A DNA stretch of 64,000 bases from JAFCUW01 sp040386255 (GTDB lineage Bacteria; Pseudomonadota; Gammaproteobacteria; Burkholderiales; Burkholderiaceae_D). This document shows positions 26,712 through 35,048 of the stretch, one piece after another. Under the pieces are notes generated by a model. It did no database searches and was not told the origin of the DNA. It saw only the letters and a program-made list of their open reading frames with translations. Each line of letters starts with the position of its first letter. The stretch's first letter is position 1. The position numbers and the translations under genes are program-made. Location of the stretch: positions 1 through 64,000 of the forward strand of contig JAZKFW010000033.1 in the NCBI GenBank assembly GCA_040386255.1, written 5' to 3'.

Positions 26712-28199
26712 ATGGCAAACAACGAGTGGCATGAGCGGGCTGCGGCCTTGTCGATTGATGGCCGGGCTTTCATCAACGGCCAGCGCTTCGGCGCCGTGTC
26801 GGAGCAGACCTTCGACAACCATTCGCCGATCGACGGCCGCCTGCTGGCCAAAGTGGCGCGCGGCGATGTCGCCGACATCGATGCCGCCGTGGCGGCGGCG
26901 CGCGCCGCCTTCGACGACCGCCGCTGGGCCGGCAAGTCGCCGGCGCAGCGCAAGCGCACCCTGATCAAGTTCGCCGACCTGGTGCTGAAGAACACCGCCG
27001 AACTGGCGCTGCTCGAAACGCTCGACATGGGCAAGCCCATCAAGTACAGCCAGAGCGTCGACGTGCCGTCGTGCGCCAACTGCATCCGCTGGTACGGCGA
27101 AGCGATCGACAAGATCTACGACGAGATCGCGCCGACCAACGACTCCAGCCTTGCCTTGATCACGCGCGAGCCGGTAGGCGTGGTCGGCGCCATCGTGCCA
27201 TGGAACTACCCGCTGATCATGACCGCCTGGAAGATCGCGCCGGCGCTCGCTGCCGGCAACAGCGTCGTGCTCAAGCCGTCCGAGAAGTCGCCGCTGTCGG
27301 CGCTCAAGCTGGCCGAGATCGCGCTCGAAGCGGGCATCCCGGCCGGCGTGTTCAACGTGGTGCCGGGCTACGGCCACGAAGCCGGCGCCGCGCTGGCGCT
27401 GCACATGGATGTCGACTGCATCGCCTTCACCGGCTCGACCCCGGTCGGCAAGAAGATCATGCAGATGGCCGGCCAGTCGAACCTCAAGCGCGCCTGGACC
27501 GAATTGGGCGGCAAGTCGGCCAACATCGTCTGCGCCGACTGCCCGGACCTCGATGCGGCCGTGAAGGCGGCGATCGGCTCGATCTACTTCAACCAGGGCG
27601 AGAGCTGCAACGCGCCCTCGCGCCTGTTCGTCGAAGAATCGATCAAGGAGCAGTTCCTGGAAAAGGCGATGGCGATGATGCCGCGCTTCCAGCCGGGCGA
27701 TCCGCTCGACGAAGACACGGTGATGGGCGCCATCGTCGACGCCACCCAGATGAAGACGGTGATGGGCTACATCGAGGCGGGCAAGGCGGCCGGCGCCAAG
27801 CTGCTGTCAGGCGGCGAGGCGGCGCGCGGCGATACGGGCGGCTTCTACATCACGCCGACGCTGTTCGACCAGGTCGACGGCTCGATGAGCATCGCGCGCG
27901 AAGAGATCTTCGGGCCAGTGCTGTCGGTGCTCAGCTTCACCGACATCAAGGACGCGATCCGCCAGGCCAATTCGACGCCGTACGGGCTGCAGGCAGCCGT
28001 GTGGACGCGCGACATGACCAAGGCGATCCAGACCGCGCGCGCACTGCGCGCCGGCACGGTGCACGTGAACCAGTACGACAACGACGACATCACGGTGCCG
28101 TTCGGCGGCGTCAAGCAGTCCGGTAACGGCCGCGACAAGTCGCTGCACGCGATCGACAAGTACACCGAGCTGAAGACGACCTGGATCCAGATCGGCTGA
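26712..28199 (+). CDS. puuC: Gamma-glutamyl-aminobutyraldehyde dehydrogenase-like aldehyde dehydrogenase
   Basis: 495-residue aldehyde dehydrogenase. Catalytic Glu in RAWTELGGKSANIV and catalytic Cys in NQGESCNAPSRL. The NAD-binding IVPWNYPLIMTAWKIAPALA is conserved. Closest by pattern to PuuC/KauB enzymes that oxidise gamma-glutamyl-aminobutyraldehyde or other amino aldehydes from polyamine breakdown. Although separated from puuDA-spuC by about 5 kb, the same strand and function tie it to the block. A GGAG ribosome site precedes the ATG. Confidence 0.88.
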   Translation: MANNEWHERAAALSIDGRAFINGQRFGAVSEQTFDNHSPIDGRLLAKVARGDVADIDAAVAAARAAFDDRRWAGKSPAQRKRTLIKFADLVLKNTAELALLETLDMGKPIKYSQSVDVPSCANCIRWYGEAIDKIYDEIAPTNDSSLALITREPVGVVGAIVPWNYPLIMTAWKIAPALAAGNSVVLKPSEKSPLSALKLAEIALEAGIPAGVFNVVPGYGHEAGAALALHMDVDCIAFTGSTPVGKKIMQMAGQSNLKRAWTELGGKSANIVCADCPDLDAAVKAAIGSIYFNQGESCNAPSRLFVEESIKEQFLEKAMAMMPRFQPGDPLDEDTVMGAIVDATQMKTVMGYIEAGKAAGAKLLSGGEAARGDTGGFYITPTLFDQVDGSMSIAREEIFGPVLSVLSFTDIKDAIRQANSTPYGLQAAVWTRDMTKAIQTARALRAGTVHVNQYDNDDITVPFGGVKQSGNGRDKSLHAIDKYTELKTTWIQIG

Positions 28200-28284
28200 A
28201 AGCCTGTCGAAAAATCTTACATTTGAGGGAGAGGGTCAAGCGGCGAAAACTGTAACGTTCTGATTCGAAACATATATTTCTATT

Positions 28285-28300
28285 AGGCACAACTCTTGCT
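28285..28300 (+). promoter_or_regulatory. Sigma-54-like promoter of the PEP-CTERM gene
   Basis: AGGCAC-AACTC-TTGCT has the GG (-24) and GC (-12) elements at the exact sigma-54 spacing (consensus TGGCACG-N4-TTGCW), 45 bp before the ATG. PEP-CTERM genes under RpoN with the PrsK/PrsR system are known in related bacteria. Confidence 0.72.
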
Positions 28301-28344
28301 TAATATAACTTTATCTTTCATTTCATTAATATCAGGAAAATTAC

Positions 28345-29025
28345 ATGAACGCTGCCAAGACCCTCATCGCTACCCTTTTCATCGCCGCTGCTTCGCTGGC
28401 GTCAGTCGCACACGCCACAGTTATCAATTTCAACAACCTCGGTGGCACCGCTATTGCGGGCAATACAGGCGTGTATCGCGGCTATACCGGTTTCAATTCG
28501 CAGGCGACATTCACCGACAGTGGTTTTAAGTTTGTCGGCACGCAATATCAGTATTCGTACGTAATGGGCGCTGGGTATAACAATAGCGACGCGAGCAACA
28601 TTGCCTACAACGGCAACGATTTCTACATGAGCAACGGACTGTTCACCATTTCCAGCGCCGTTGCGGCGCCGTTTTCGGTCAACAGCCTCGACTTAGCGCG
28701 ATGGAATTCTTATTACGTAGGTACGAGTTTCACCGCAACTTTGGTCGGCAATAAGGTTGGTGGAGGAACAGTTACGAGCCTGATCGATCTGGGCACAGGA
28801 TTGAACAGCGCCAAGTTAACCGGCAACGACTTCGGCACCTATGCGCTGACTGGTTTCAACAACCTCTCTTCGCTGACGGTCACGCACAACTTTGGCGACT
28901 ATTTGGCAATGGACAATCTGGTCGTCAACGCCACCAACGTGCCGGAGCCGTCGTCGATCGCGCTGTTTGGCCTGGCTGTTGCGGCAGGTGCCTTCGCGCG
29001 CCGCCGCGCCGGCAAAGCTTCTTGA
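28345..29025 (+). CDS. PEP-CTERM sorting domain protein
   Basis: 226-residue exported protein. A signal peptide occupies residues 1-24 (MNAAKTLIATLFIAAASLAS, then VAHA). The C-terminus has the tripartite sorting signal: VPEPSS at about 199-204, a hydrophobic span IALFGLAVAAGAFA and a basic RRR. Exosortase (EpsH) would cleave and transfer it, usually linked to exopolysaccharide or floc formation. The mature part is Asn/Gly/Thr-rich and beta-like, of unknown binding role. Lower GC than neighbours; preceded by a sigma-54-like promoter. The exosortase is not in the window. Confidence 0.9.
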   Translation: MNAAKTLIATLFIAAASLASVAHATVINFNNLGGTAIAGNTGVYRGYTGFNSQATFTDSGFKFVGTQYQYSYVMGAGYNNSDASNIAYNGNDFYMSNGLFTISSAVAAPFSVNSLDLARWNSYYVGTSFTATLVGNKVGGGTVTSLIDLGTGLNSAKLTGNDFGTYALTGFNNLSSLTVTHNFGDYLAMDNLVVNATNVPEPSSIALFGLAVAAGAFARRRAGKAS

Positions 29026-29046
29026 GCCGCATCGGAGCGCACCGTT

Positions 29047-29562
29047 CTAGCTGCCGTAAGCCTGCACGATGCTATATTCCGAGCCGTCGCCGGCCTTTGA
29101 TTGCATGAGCGCGTAGCCTTCGACCCGCCAGCGAATCGGCGGCCCCTGAGTGGTTTCTGTCAGTGCGCCGGCACGTCGCGCCAGCGTGACGTGCGGCCGA
29201 TACGGCCGCGCCTCCGGCGTCATCCCCAGCTGCTCGAGCGCTTCGCCGAGCGACGCGTGCAGCGCCAGCAGCGGCGCCGGCACCGGGTCGGGGGTCAGGA
29301 CGGCGACGCTGCCGTGCCACAGCTCGCGATGGCCGAACTCCAGTTCAAACGGGTCGAACGGCACATCGAGGCCATTCGCCAGTTTCGGTATGTCCTCCAG
29401 CGCCACGCTGCCGAGGAAGTGCAGCGTGACGTGCAGCTGCTCGCTGCGCACCGGCGCGGCTGCCGCGCGCCACGCCACGCCGTCGCGCCACTGGCTCAGC
29501 GCCGCGCGCACGGCGTCGTCAGGCCACAAGGCGATGAACATGCGGGCGGTGGCGTCGCTCAT
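29047..29562 (-). CDS. thpR: RNA 2',3'-cyclic phosphodiesterase (LigT/ThpR)
   Basis: 171-residue 2H phosphoesterase hydrolysing 2',3'-cyclic phosphate RNA ends. The two HxTx signatures are HVTL at residues 44-47 and HVTL at 124-127, with the usual opening RMFIALWPDDAVRAAL. Its ATG overlaps the stop of the upstream erythromycin-esterase-like gene by 4 bp (ATGA), so the two are coupled. Confidence 0.93.
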   Translation of the reverse strand: MSDATARMFIALWPDDAVRAALSQWRDGVAWRAAAAPVRSEQLHVTLHFLGSVALEDIPKLANGLDVPFDPFELEFGHRELWHGSVAVLTPDPVPAPLLALHASLGEALEQLGMTPEARPYRPHVTLARRAGALTETTQGPPIRWRVEGYALMQSKAGDGSEYSIVQAYGS

Positions 29563-31403
29563 GGTGCTAGCTGGTAGTCGGGCGGCGTGACGGTGTCGAT
29601 GTACAGCACGCCGTCGTAGCCGCTTGCGGGGATCAGCGTGACGGGCCGGACGCCCCAGTCGCGCATGACGATGGGGGCAAACATCCAGCTCGTTGCCGGC
29701 GCTGGTTTGGCGGTCGAAAAATCGACGAAGGCATAGCGGGCGCCGGCGTTGCTCATCACGGCGTCGAAGGTGTCGGCGGTGGGCGCCGCGATGTCATAGC
29801 GTGCGCGATTGTTCATGGCGGCCGCACCGCGACCCATGAACAGTCCGATCGTATAGAGTTCGGCCTTGCGCCGCTCGGCGGCAAAGCTGCCCATCGACCG
29901 CTGGCCATTGGGCTGCGGCTGGTAGCTGATGTGGGCGTTGTGCCCCCAGACGATCACCTTCCGTCCCGGATACAAGGTGTCTAGCAAAAAGTCGAGGTTG
30001 TTCGCCATGCCCAGATCGCGCACTTCGATGCCCGCGGCCGCGGCGCCCGCCGCGCGCTGTCGGACCAGATGCACGCGCGACCTCGCGCTCTGAATCGCGA
30101 CGTTGAGCTGATCGGCGTCGGCGCCGGCCTTGAGCAGGCGCGCGCGCTGTGTCTCCAGCTCGGCGGCCGCATCGCCGTAAAACGCCGTTAGGCGCGTTAC
30201 CGCATCGGGCCCCAGCCGTTCGTTCGACCCGGCCTTGCGCAGCGCGCTCTCGCTCGATTCGAGTTCCGGCGCGCGTGCCGAGCCGCCCAGCTGCAGCATG
30301 CGCGCCAGCAGCGCGGGCGCGCCTGCGCCGCCCGAACTGTCCTGGGTATCGAAGCCGGCCAGCGTGAGCCGCTTGCCGCTCTTGCGGTTGGCGTCGAGGT
30401 AATCGAACAGCGGCAGCGTCTCATTGCTGTGCCAGATCGGGAACAGGCATCGCTTCATCACCTCGATCGGCATCGCCGAGCCGATTGCCTGGTCGGCCAG
30501 GTAGCACTGCGGCAGCGAGCTTTCGAAGGCGACGACGTCGTAACCCATCTGCTGATGCAGGAACCTGATCAGCCTGACTTTGGCGAGGTTGAATTCGCCG
30601 ACGCCATGGCCGCTTTCGCCCAGCTGCACGACGCGCTTGCCCGCCAACAGCGGCTTGAGGAACTGCAGGTCGCTGAAGTCGTCGCTGTAGAGCGAGCGGA
30701 CGGGATGGACGCGGCTGGCGACATCGGCCCGCCAGGTCGCGTTGGCCGGCGCGACGTCGGCCGGCGCCAGGCGCAGCGCCGCGTCCGACAGCAGTTCCTG
30801 CGAGGGCTTCGGACGCTGAATTGCTTTCGCCGCCGGCAGGACGGCGTCGGCGACCTCGGCGGACGGGTCGGCCGACAGCGTCAACCGATCGAACCAGGCG
30901 GTGCCTTTCCCGTTCAGCATCACGCCGAACAGGATGCCGGACGCGTTGCGCGGCACGAGAATGGTGACGCTGAAGGGCAACCAACCGGTGGTGCCGGACG
31001 GCGCGCGATTGCGCATATTGTCGAAACCAAGCGGTGGGCCGACCGGCGCGTCGGCGCGCAACCACAGCGCGGCGGCCCCGCCGGCGACGTTTTCAGTCCG
31101 GACCATGCCCGACAGCGTGAGCCGCCGCCCGGCAGCGGCGCCGAGCCCGATGCGCTGGGCAAGCGGAAGGAAGCTGCCGGAGGTGTACCCATCGGTGCTG
31201 TCGATCCGCAGCACGCAGCGGCCGTCCTGGCCTGCCGAGCAGTCCCGGCTGGCCTTGAAGCCGGCGGCCGTGCCGACCCAGCCAGAGGGCGCGCCGTTTG
31301 CCCACTGATCGAAACCGAGGTTGGCGGCAGCGACCGGGATCGGTTGCGCCGCAATCGCCCGACTCCACAACACTATCAACAGCAAACAAAATGGTGTTTT
31401 CAT
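29559..31403 (-). CDS. Erythromycin esterase-family protein, secreted
   Basis: 614-residue protein. A signal peptide (MKTPFCLLLIVLWSRAIAAQ) precedes an N-terminal beta domain of about 150 residues with a carbohydrate-binding-like pattern, then the EreA/ChaN-like domain with the catalytic-type GESGHGVGEFNLAKVRLIRF and later AFESSLPQCY, FDTQDSSGGAG and IVWGHNAHISY. Family members include macrolide esterases, but many chromosomal ones have no known substrate, so resistance should not be assumed. Export distinguishes it from cytoplasmic EreA/B. Confidence 0.85.
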   Translation of the reverse strand: MKTPFCLLLIVLWSRAIAAQPIPVAAANLGFDQWANGAPSGWVGTAAGFKASRDCSAGQDGRCVLRIDSTDGYTSGSFLPLAQRIGLGAAAGRRLTLSGMVRTENVAGGAAALWLRADAPVGPPLGFDNMRNRAPSGTTGWLPFSVTILVPRNASGILFGVMLNGKGTAWFDRLTLSADPSAEVADAVLPAAKAIQRPKPSQELLSDAALRLAPADVAPANATWRADVASRVHPVRSLYSDDFSDLQFLKPLLAGKRVVQLGESGHGVGEFNLAKVRLIRFLHQQMGYDVVAFESSLPQCYLADQAIGSAMPIEVMKRCLFPIWHSNETLPLFDYLDANRKSGKRLTLAGFDTQDSSGGAGAPALLARMLQLGGSARAPELESSESALRKAGSNERLGPDAVTRLTAFYGDAAAELETQRARLLKAGADADQLNVAIQSARSRVHLVRQRAAGAAAAGIEVRDLGMANNLDFLLDTLYPGRKVIVWGHNAHISYQPQPNGQRSMGSFAAERRKAELYTIGLFMGRGAAAMNNRARYDIAAPTADTFDAVMSNAGARYAFVDFSTAKPAPATSWMFAPIVMRDWGVRPVTLIPASGYDGVLYIDTVTPPDYQLAP

Positions 31404-31435
31404 CTGGCTCGCGGCTCTTGCGGTGGAGGAGAGGG

Positions 31436-32308
31436 CTAGAAGCAGTGCTCAGGTCCCGGGAAACTGCGGTCGGTCACGGCATTGATGTAGGCGCTGACGG
31501 CGCCTTCGACGCTGCCCTGGCCATCCATGAAGTTCTTCACGAAGCGCGCTTTGCGGCCCGGGAAAACGCCCAGCATGTCGTGCATCACCAGCACCTGGCC
31601 GGAGCAATCGGGACCGGCGCCGATGCCGATCGTCGGCATTGCCAGCATGTCGGTCACTTCTTTGCCGAGGCTAGTGGGAATCGCTTCGAGCACCAGCATC
31701 GACGCGCCGGCCTGCTGCAGCAGCAGCGCGTCGGCCTTGAGCATATCGGCGCTTTCGGTGGTCTTGCCCTGCACCTTGTAGCCGCCCAGCTGGTGCACCG
31801 ACTGCGGCGTCAGGCCCAGGTGGGCGCATACCGGCACCGCGCGCTCGGTGAGGAACTTGACGGTGTCGGCCAGCCAGGCGCCGCCTTCGAGCTTGACCAT
31901 GTGCGCGCCCGCCTGCATCAGCTTGACCGCGTTGTCGTAGGCCGCTTCCTTGGTGGCGTAGGCGCCGAACGGCAGGTCGGCCAGGATCATCGCGCTCTTG
32001 CTGCCGCGCGCCACCGATGCCGTGTGATAGGCCACTTCGGCCACCGTCACCGGCAGCGTCGAGTTGTGGCCGTTGCAGACCATGCCGAGCGAGTCGCCGA
32101 TCAGCAGCACGTGCACGCCGCAGCGGTCCATCAGCGCGGCGAAGCTGGCGTCGTAGCAGGTCAGCATGACGATCGGGGTGCCAGCCGCGCGCATCGTGTT
32201 CAGCGTCGGAATCGTCACCGCCTTCGTCATCACCGGCTTGGCCGGCGCCGGCGCCGGCGCAGGAGTGTCCGCGCCCGTCATCTCTTTACCCTGCAAATAT
32301 GAGCTCAT
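31436..32308 (-). CDS. panB: 3-methyl-2-oxobutanoate hydroxymethyltransferase
   Basis: 290-residue enzyme making ketopantoate from 2-oxoisovalerate and methylene-THF for pantothenate. Signatures: IVMLTCYDASFAALMDRCGV, LLIGDSLGMVCNGHNSTLPV and the Glu-containing ASMLVLEAIPTSLGKEVT. The N-terminus is about 25 residues longer than usual, with an Ala/Pro run; the ATG at 32308 has a GAGGAC ribosome site, but starts at 32281 or 32230 are possible. Downstream of folK on the same strand across two repeat elements. Confidence 0.94.
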   Translation of the reverse strand: MSSYLQGKEMTGADTPAPAPAPAKPVMTKAVTIPTLNTMRAAGTPIVMLTCYDASFAALMDRCGVHVLLIGDSLGMVCNGHNSTLPVTVAEVAYHTASVARGSKSAMILADLPFGAYATKEAAYDNAVKLMQAGAHMVKLEGGAWLADTVKFLTERAVPVCAHLGLTPQSVHQLGGYKVQGKTTESADMLKADALLLQQAGASMLVLEAIPTSLGKEVTDMLAMPTIGIGAGPDCSGQVLVMHDMLGVFPGRKARFVKNFMDGQGSVEGAVSAYINAVTDRSFPGPEHCF

Positions 32309-32330
32309 TGTTTGTCCTCGAAGTTTGGGA

Positions 32331-32394
32331 GGGGTCAGGTCTGATATTCGGACATTTGGGCATCTTCAAATGTTCGAATGTCAGACCTGACCCC
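32331..32394. repeat. GGGGTCAG-family inverted repeat A
   Basis: 25-base arms GGGGTCAGGTCTGATATTCG+ (32331-32355) and the inverse (32370-32394) differ at two positions. Lies in the panB leader. Shares the ACATTCG core with the 9.3-kb array. Confidence 0.85.
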
Positions 32395-32414
32395 AGCTTT
32401 TAGGCCGGCGAACG

Positions 32415-32480
32415 CTGGGGTCAGGTCTGACATTCGCACATCTATAAACCCAAATATACGAAAATCAGACCTTACCCCAG
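32415..32480. repeat. GGGGTCAG-family inverted repeat B
   Basis: 27-base arms beginning CTGGGGTCAGGTCTGACATT (32415 on) and the inverse ending at 32480, with five mismatches. Second element of the pair between folK and panB. Confidence 0.82.
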
Positions 32481-32537
32481 CCGAACAGCGCCAGCGATTT
32501 TTTAGTAGTGTAATGCCAACCCGCGAATGCTGCCGGA

Positions 32538-33011
32538 TCAGTCGATGCGGCTGATGGCCTGGCCGGCGACGGCGGCAAGCAGGGGCGCTGCCGGACCGTG
32601 CCCCGGAATCTCGATGGCCGGCGCGATCTCCAGCAGCGGCGCCAGCACGAAGGCGCGTTGATGCATGCGTTCGTGCGGCACCTGCAGTGCCGGCAAGTCG
32701 ATGACATCGTCACCGTACAGCAGCAGGTCGAGGTCGAGCGTGCGCGGCGCGTTGCGGTAGGGCCTCTCGCGACCGTGCGCCAGTTCGATCTCCTGCAGCG
32801 CGCCCAGCAGGTCGAGCGGTGGAAGTGTGGTATCGATGCAGGCGACGGCGTTGACGTAGTCGTCGCCGGAGGAGTCGATCGGCGCGCTGCGCCAGGCCGA
32901 CGAGCGGCGCAGCAGGACAGTGGCCGGCAGCGCGCCGAGGCGCACCAGCGCATCTTCGACATTGGCGCGGGCGTCGCCCAGGTTGGCGCCGACGCCGACG
33001 TAGGCGATCAT
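32538..33011 (-). CDS. folK: 2-amino-4-hydroxy-6-hydroxymethyldihydropteridine pyrophosphokinase
   Basis: 157-residue HPPK, a folate pathway enzyme transferring pyrophosphate to the pterin. Starts MIAYVGVGANLGDARANVED; the signature RPYRNAPRTLDLDLLLYGDD holds the metal-binding Asp pair, and PHERMHQRAFVLAPLLEI follows. The ATG at 33011 overlaps the pcnB stop (ATGA), showing tight coupling. Longer readings in the frame overlap pcnB and are rejected. Confidence 0.95.
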   Translation of the reverse strand: MIAYVGVGANLGDARANVEDALVRLGALPATVLLRRSSAWRSAPIDSSGDDYVNAVACIDTTLPPLDLLGALQEIELAHGRERPYRNAPRTLDLDLLLYGDDVIDLPALQVPHERMHQRAFVLAPLLEIAPAIEIPGHGPAAPLLAAVAGQAISRID

Positions 33012-34381
33012 TCCTCGCCGGCGCCGCCGCTGGCCGCTTCGGCGCCGGCGCCGCTCTTGCGCGGACCGCGCCGCGGCGCGCGCTTGCGCTTCGCCCCGGC
33101 CGGCGCCAGGCGCTCGCTGGTGAGCAGGTCCTCGCGCTCGGTGGCGTCGCCTTCGTAGAACGCGGTCCACCATTCGCCAAGTTCGGCGTCGATCTCGCCG
33201 GACTCGCAGCGCAGCAGCAGGAAGTCGTAGCCGGCGCGGAAGCGCACGTGCTCGAGCAGCTTGTACGGCGACTTGCCGCTGCGGCGCTCGAAGCGCGGCT
33301 GCATCGACCAGATGTCGCGCATGTCGGAGGCGATCTTGCGCTGCAGCGCCAGCTGCTCGGTCTGCGAATCGAGCACGTCGTCGGCAGCCAGGTGCAGCGC
33401 CGGAATCGGCGACTCGCCGGCGGCGCGGTAGGCGGTCCACTTTTCCACCACCTGGTGCCACAGCAGCGAGGCAAACAGGAAGCCGGGCGAGACGCCCTTG
33501 CCGGCCTTGACGCGGTTGTCGGTCGACTCCAGCGCCAGGGTGACGAACTTCATGCCGATCGGCTGCTCGAGCACGACGTCGAGCAGCGGCAGCAGGCCAT
33601 GGTGCAGGCCTTCCTTGCGCAGCTGCTGCAGGCAGGCCAGCGCGTGGCCGCTCATCAGCAGCTTGAGCATTTCGTCGAACACGCGCGCCGCCGGCACGTT
33701 GTTGATCAAGGGCGCCATCACGGCGATCGGCGCCTGCGTCGAATGCTCGATGGTAAAGCGCAGGCGCGCCGCGAAGCGCACCACGCGCAGCATGCGCACC
33801 GGGTCTTCGCGGTAGCGCGCTTCCGGCACGCCGATGATGCGCAGCGTCTTGTCGCGGATGTCGGCGATGCCGCCGTGGTAGTCGAGCACCTGCTGCGTCG
33901 CCGGGTCGTAATACATGGCGTTGATGGTGAAGTCGCGCCGCATCGCGTCTTCATGCTGCGGGCCGAAGCTGTTGTCGCGCAGGACGCGGCCGTGTTCATC
34001 CTTCGGCGCGTTCACTTCGCCGGCGCCGCGGAAGGTGGTCACCTCCAGCAGGTCCTGGCCGAACATCACGTGCACGATCTGGAAGCGCTTGCCGATGATG
34101 AAGGCGCGCCGGAACAGCCGCTTGACCTGCTCGGGCGTGGCATCGGTGGCGATGTCGAAGTCCTTCGGTTTGACGCCGAGCAGCAAGTCGCGCACCGCGC
34201 CGCCGACGACGAACGCCTTGAAGCCGGCTTCCTGCAGCGACGAAGTCACCCGGATCGCGTTCGACGACACCAGCTTGGGGTCGATGCCGTGTTCTTCCGG
34301 CCCGAGGACGATGGGTTCGGTCAGGTCGCGCGCTGGCTTTTCCTTGACGCCGAGGATCTTGCGGATGAATTTTTTAATCAT
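33008..34381 (-). CDS. pcnB: Poly(A) polymerase I
   Basis: 457-residue nucleotidyltransferase adding poly(A) tails that promote RNA decay. The class II NTase signature FVVGGAVRDLLLGVKPKDFDIATDATPEQ lies near residue 50, and the RNA-binding region RDNSFGPQHEDAMRRDFTIN follows; the C-terminus is basic (GAKRKRAPRRGPRKSG), as in PcnB but not in CCA-adding enzymes. The ATG at 34381 (MIKKFIRKILG) is preferred; it overlaps the HAD gene's end by 8 bp. Confidence 0.94.
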   Translation of the reverse strand: MIKKFIRKILGVKEKPARDLTEPIVLGPEEHGIDPKLVSSNAIRVTSSLQEAGFKAFVVGGAVRDLLLGVKPKDFDIATDATPEQVKRLFRRAFIIGKRFQIVHVMFGQDLLEVTTFRGAGEVNAPKDEHGRVLRDNSFGPQHEDAMRRDFTINAMYYDPATQQVLDYHGGIADIRDKTLRIIGVPEARYREDPVRMLRVVRFAARLRFTIEHSTQAPIAVMAPLINNVPAARVFDEMLKLLMSGHALACLQQLRKEGLHHGLLPLLDVVLEQPIGMKFVTLALESTDNRVKAGKGVSPGFLFASLLWHQVVEKWTAYRAAGESPIPALHLAADDVLDSQTEQLALQRKIASDMRDIWSMQPRFERRSGKSPYKLLEHVRFRAGYDFLLLRCESGEIDAELGEWWTAFYEGDATEREDLLTSERLAPAGAKRKRAPRRGPRKSGAGAEAASGGAGEE

Positions 34382-35048
34382 TGAATAGATAAAGTGAGGG
34401 CCAGCCATGGCCCGTTGCGTGCGTTGCCAGCGCGGCGTTGGGATTGGTCGCAACAGGGTCGGTGACGACGGACAGGAGGGGAATATCGTTGTGCGAATCG
34501 CTGTAGAAATGGCTGCTCTCGAAGGCGCCGAGCGGCTTGCCCATCTTTTCCAGCCAGGCGTGGGTGTGGGTCACCTTGCCGGCGCCGGAGGTCGGCACGC
34601 CGACCAGCTTGCCGGTCAGGTTGCCATGCTCGTCTTCTTCGGGAATCGCCGCGATCAGGTGCTGCACGCCCAGCGCGGCGGCGATCGGCGCGGTGACGAA
34701 GCGGTTGGTGGCGGTGATGATGGCCACCAGGTCGCCGGCGTCCAGGTGCTTTTGCAGCAGCGCGCGCGCGGCCGGCAAAATCGCCGGCTCGATGACCTCG
34801 GCCATGAACTGGCGGTGCATCGCATCGAGCTGCGCGCGCGGAAAGCGCGCCAGCGTGCCGAGCGCGAACTCGAGGTATTCGACCGGGTCGAGCGTGCCGG
34901 CCTGGTACTGGGCGAAGAAGTCGTCGTTGGCGCGCTTGAAGGCGCCGGCGTCGACGGCGCCGGTGCGTACCAGGAACTGGCCCCACTCGTAGTCGGAGTC
35001 GAGCGGCAGCAGCGTGTGGTCGAGGTCGAACAGGGCCAGCTTGTTCAT
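34374..35048 (-). CDS. HAD-IB family phosphatase
   Basis: 224-residue haloacid dehalogenase hydrolase. Motif I DLDHT (residues 8-12, Asp nucleophile), motif II Thr in AIITATNRFVTAPIA and motif IV region FYSDSHNDIPLL are present. This subgroup, encoded between hda and pcnB in many betaproteobacteria, resembles SerB/phosphoserine or glycerol-phosphate phosphatases, but the substrate is not established. The start overlaps the hda stop by 4 bp. Confidence 0.92.
   Translation of the reverse strand: MNKLALFDLDHTLLPLDSDYEWGQFLVRTGAVDAGAFKRANDDFFAQYQAGTLDPVEYLEFALGTLARFPRAQLDAMHRQFMAEVIEPAILPAARALLQKHLDAGDLVAIITATNRFVTAPIAAALGVQHLIAAIPEEDEHGNLTGKLVGVPTSGAGKVTHTHAWLEKMGKPLGAFESSHFYSDSHNDIPLLSVVTDPVATNPNAALATHATGHGWPSLYLFND

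Noticed and set aside
29559..31403. Erythromycin esterase-like gene as an antibiotic resistance determinant
   Set aside because: It has a signal peptide and extra N-terminal domain unlike EreA/EreB, and the family is broad; resistance is not supported by sequence alone.
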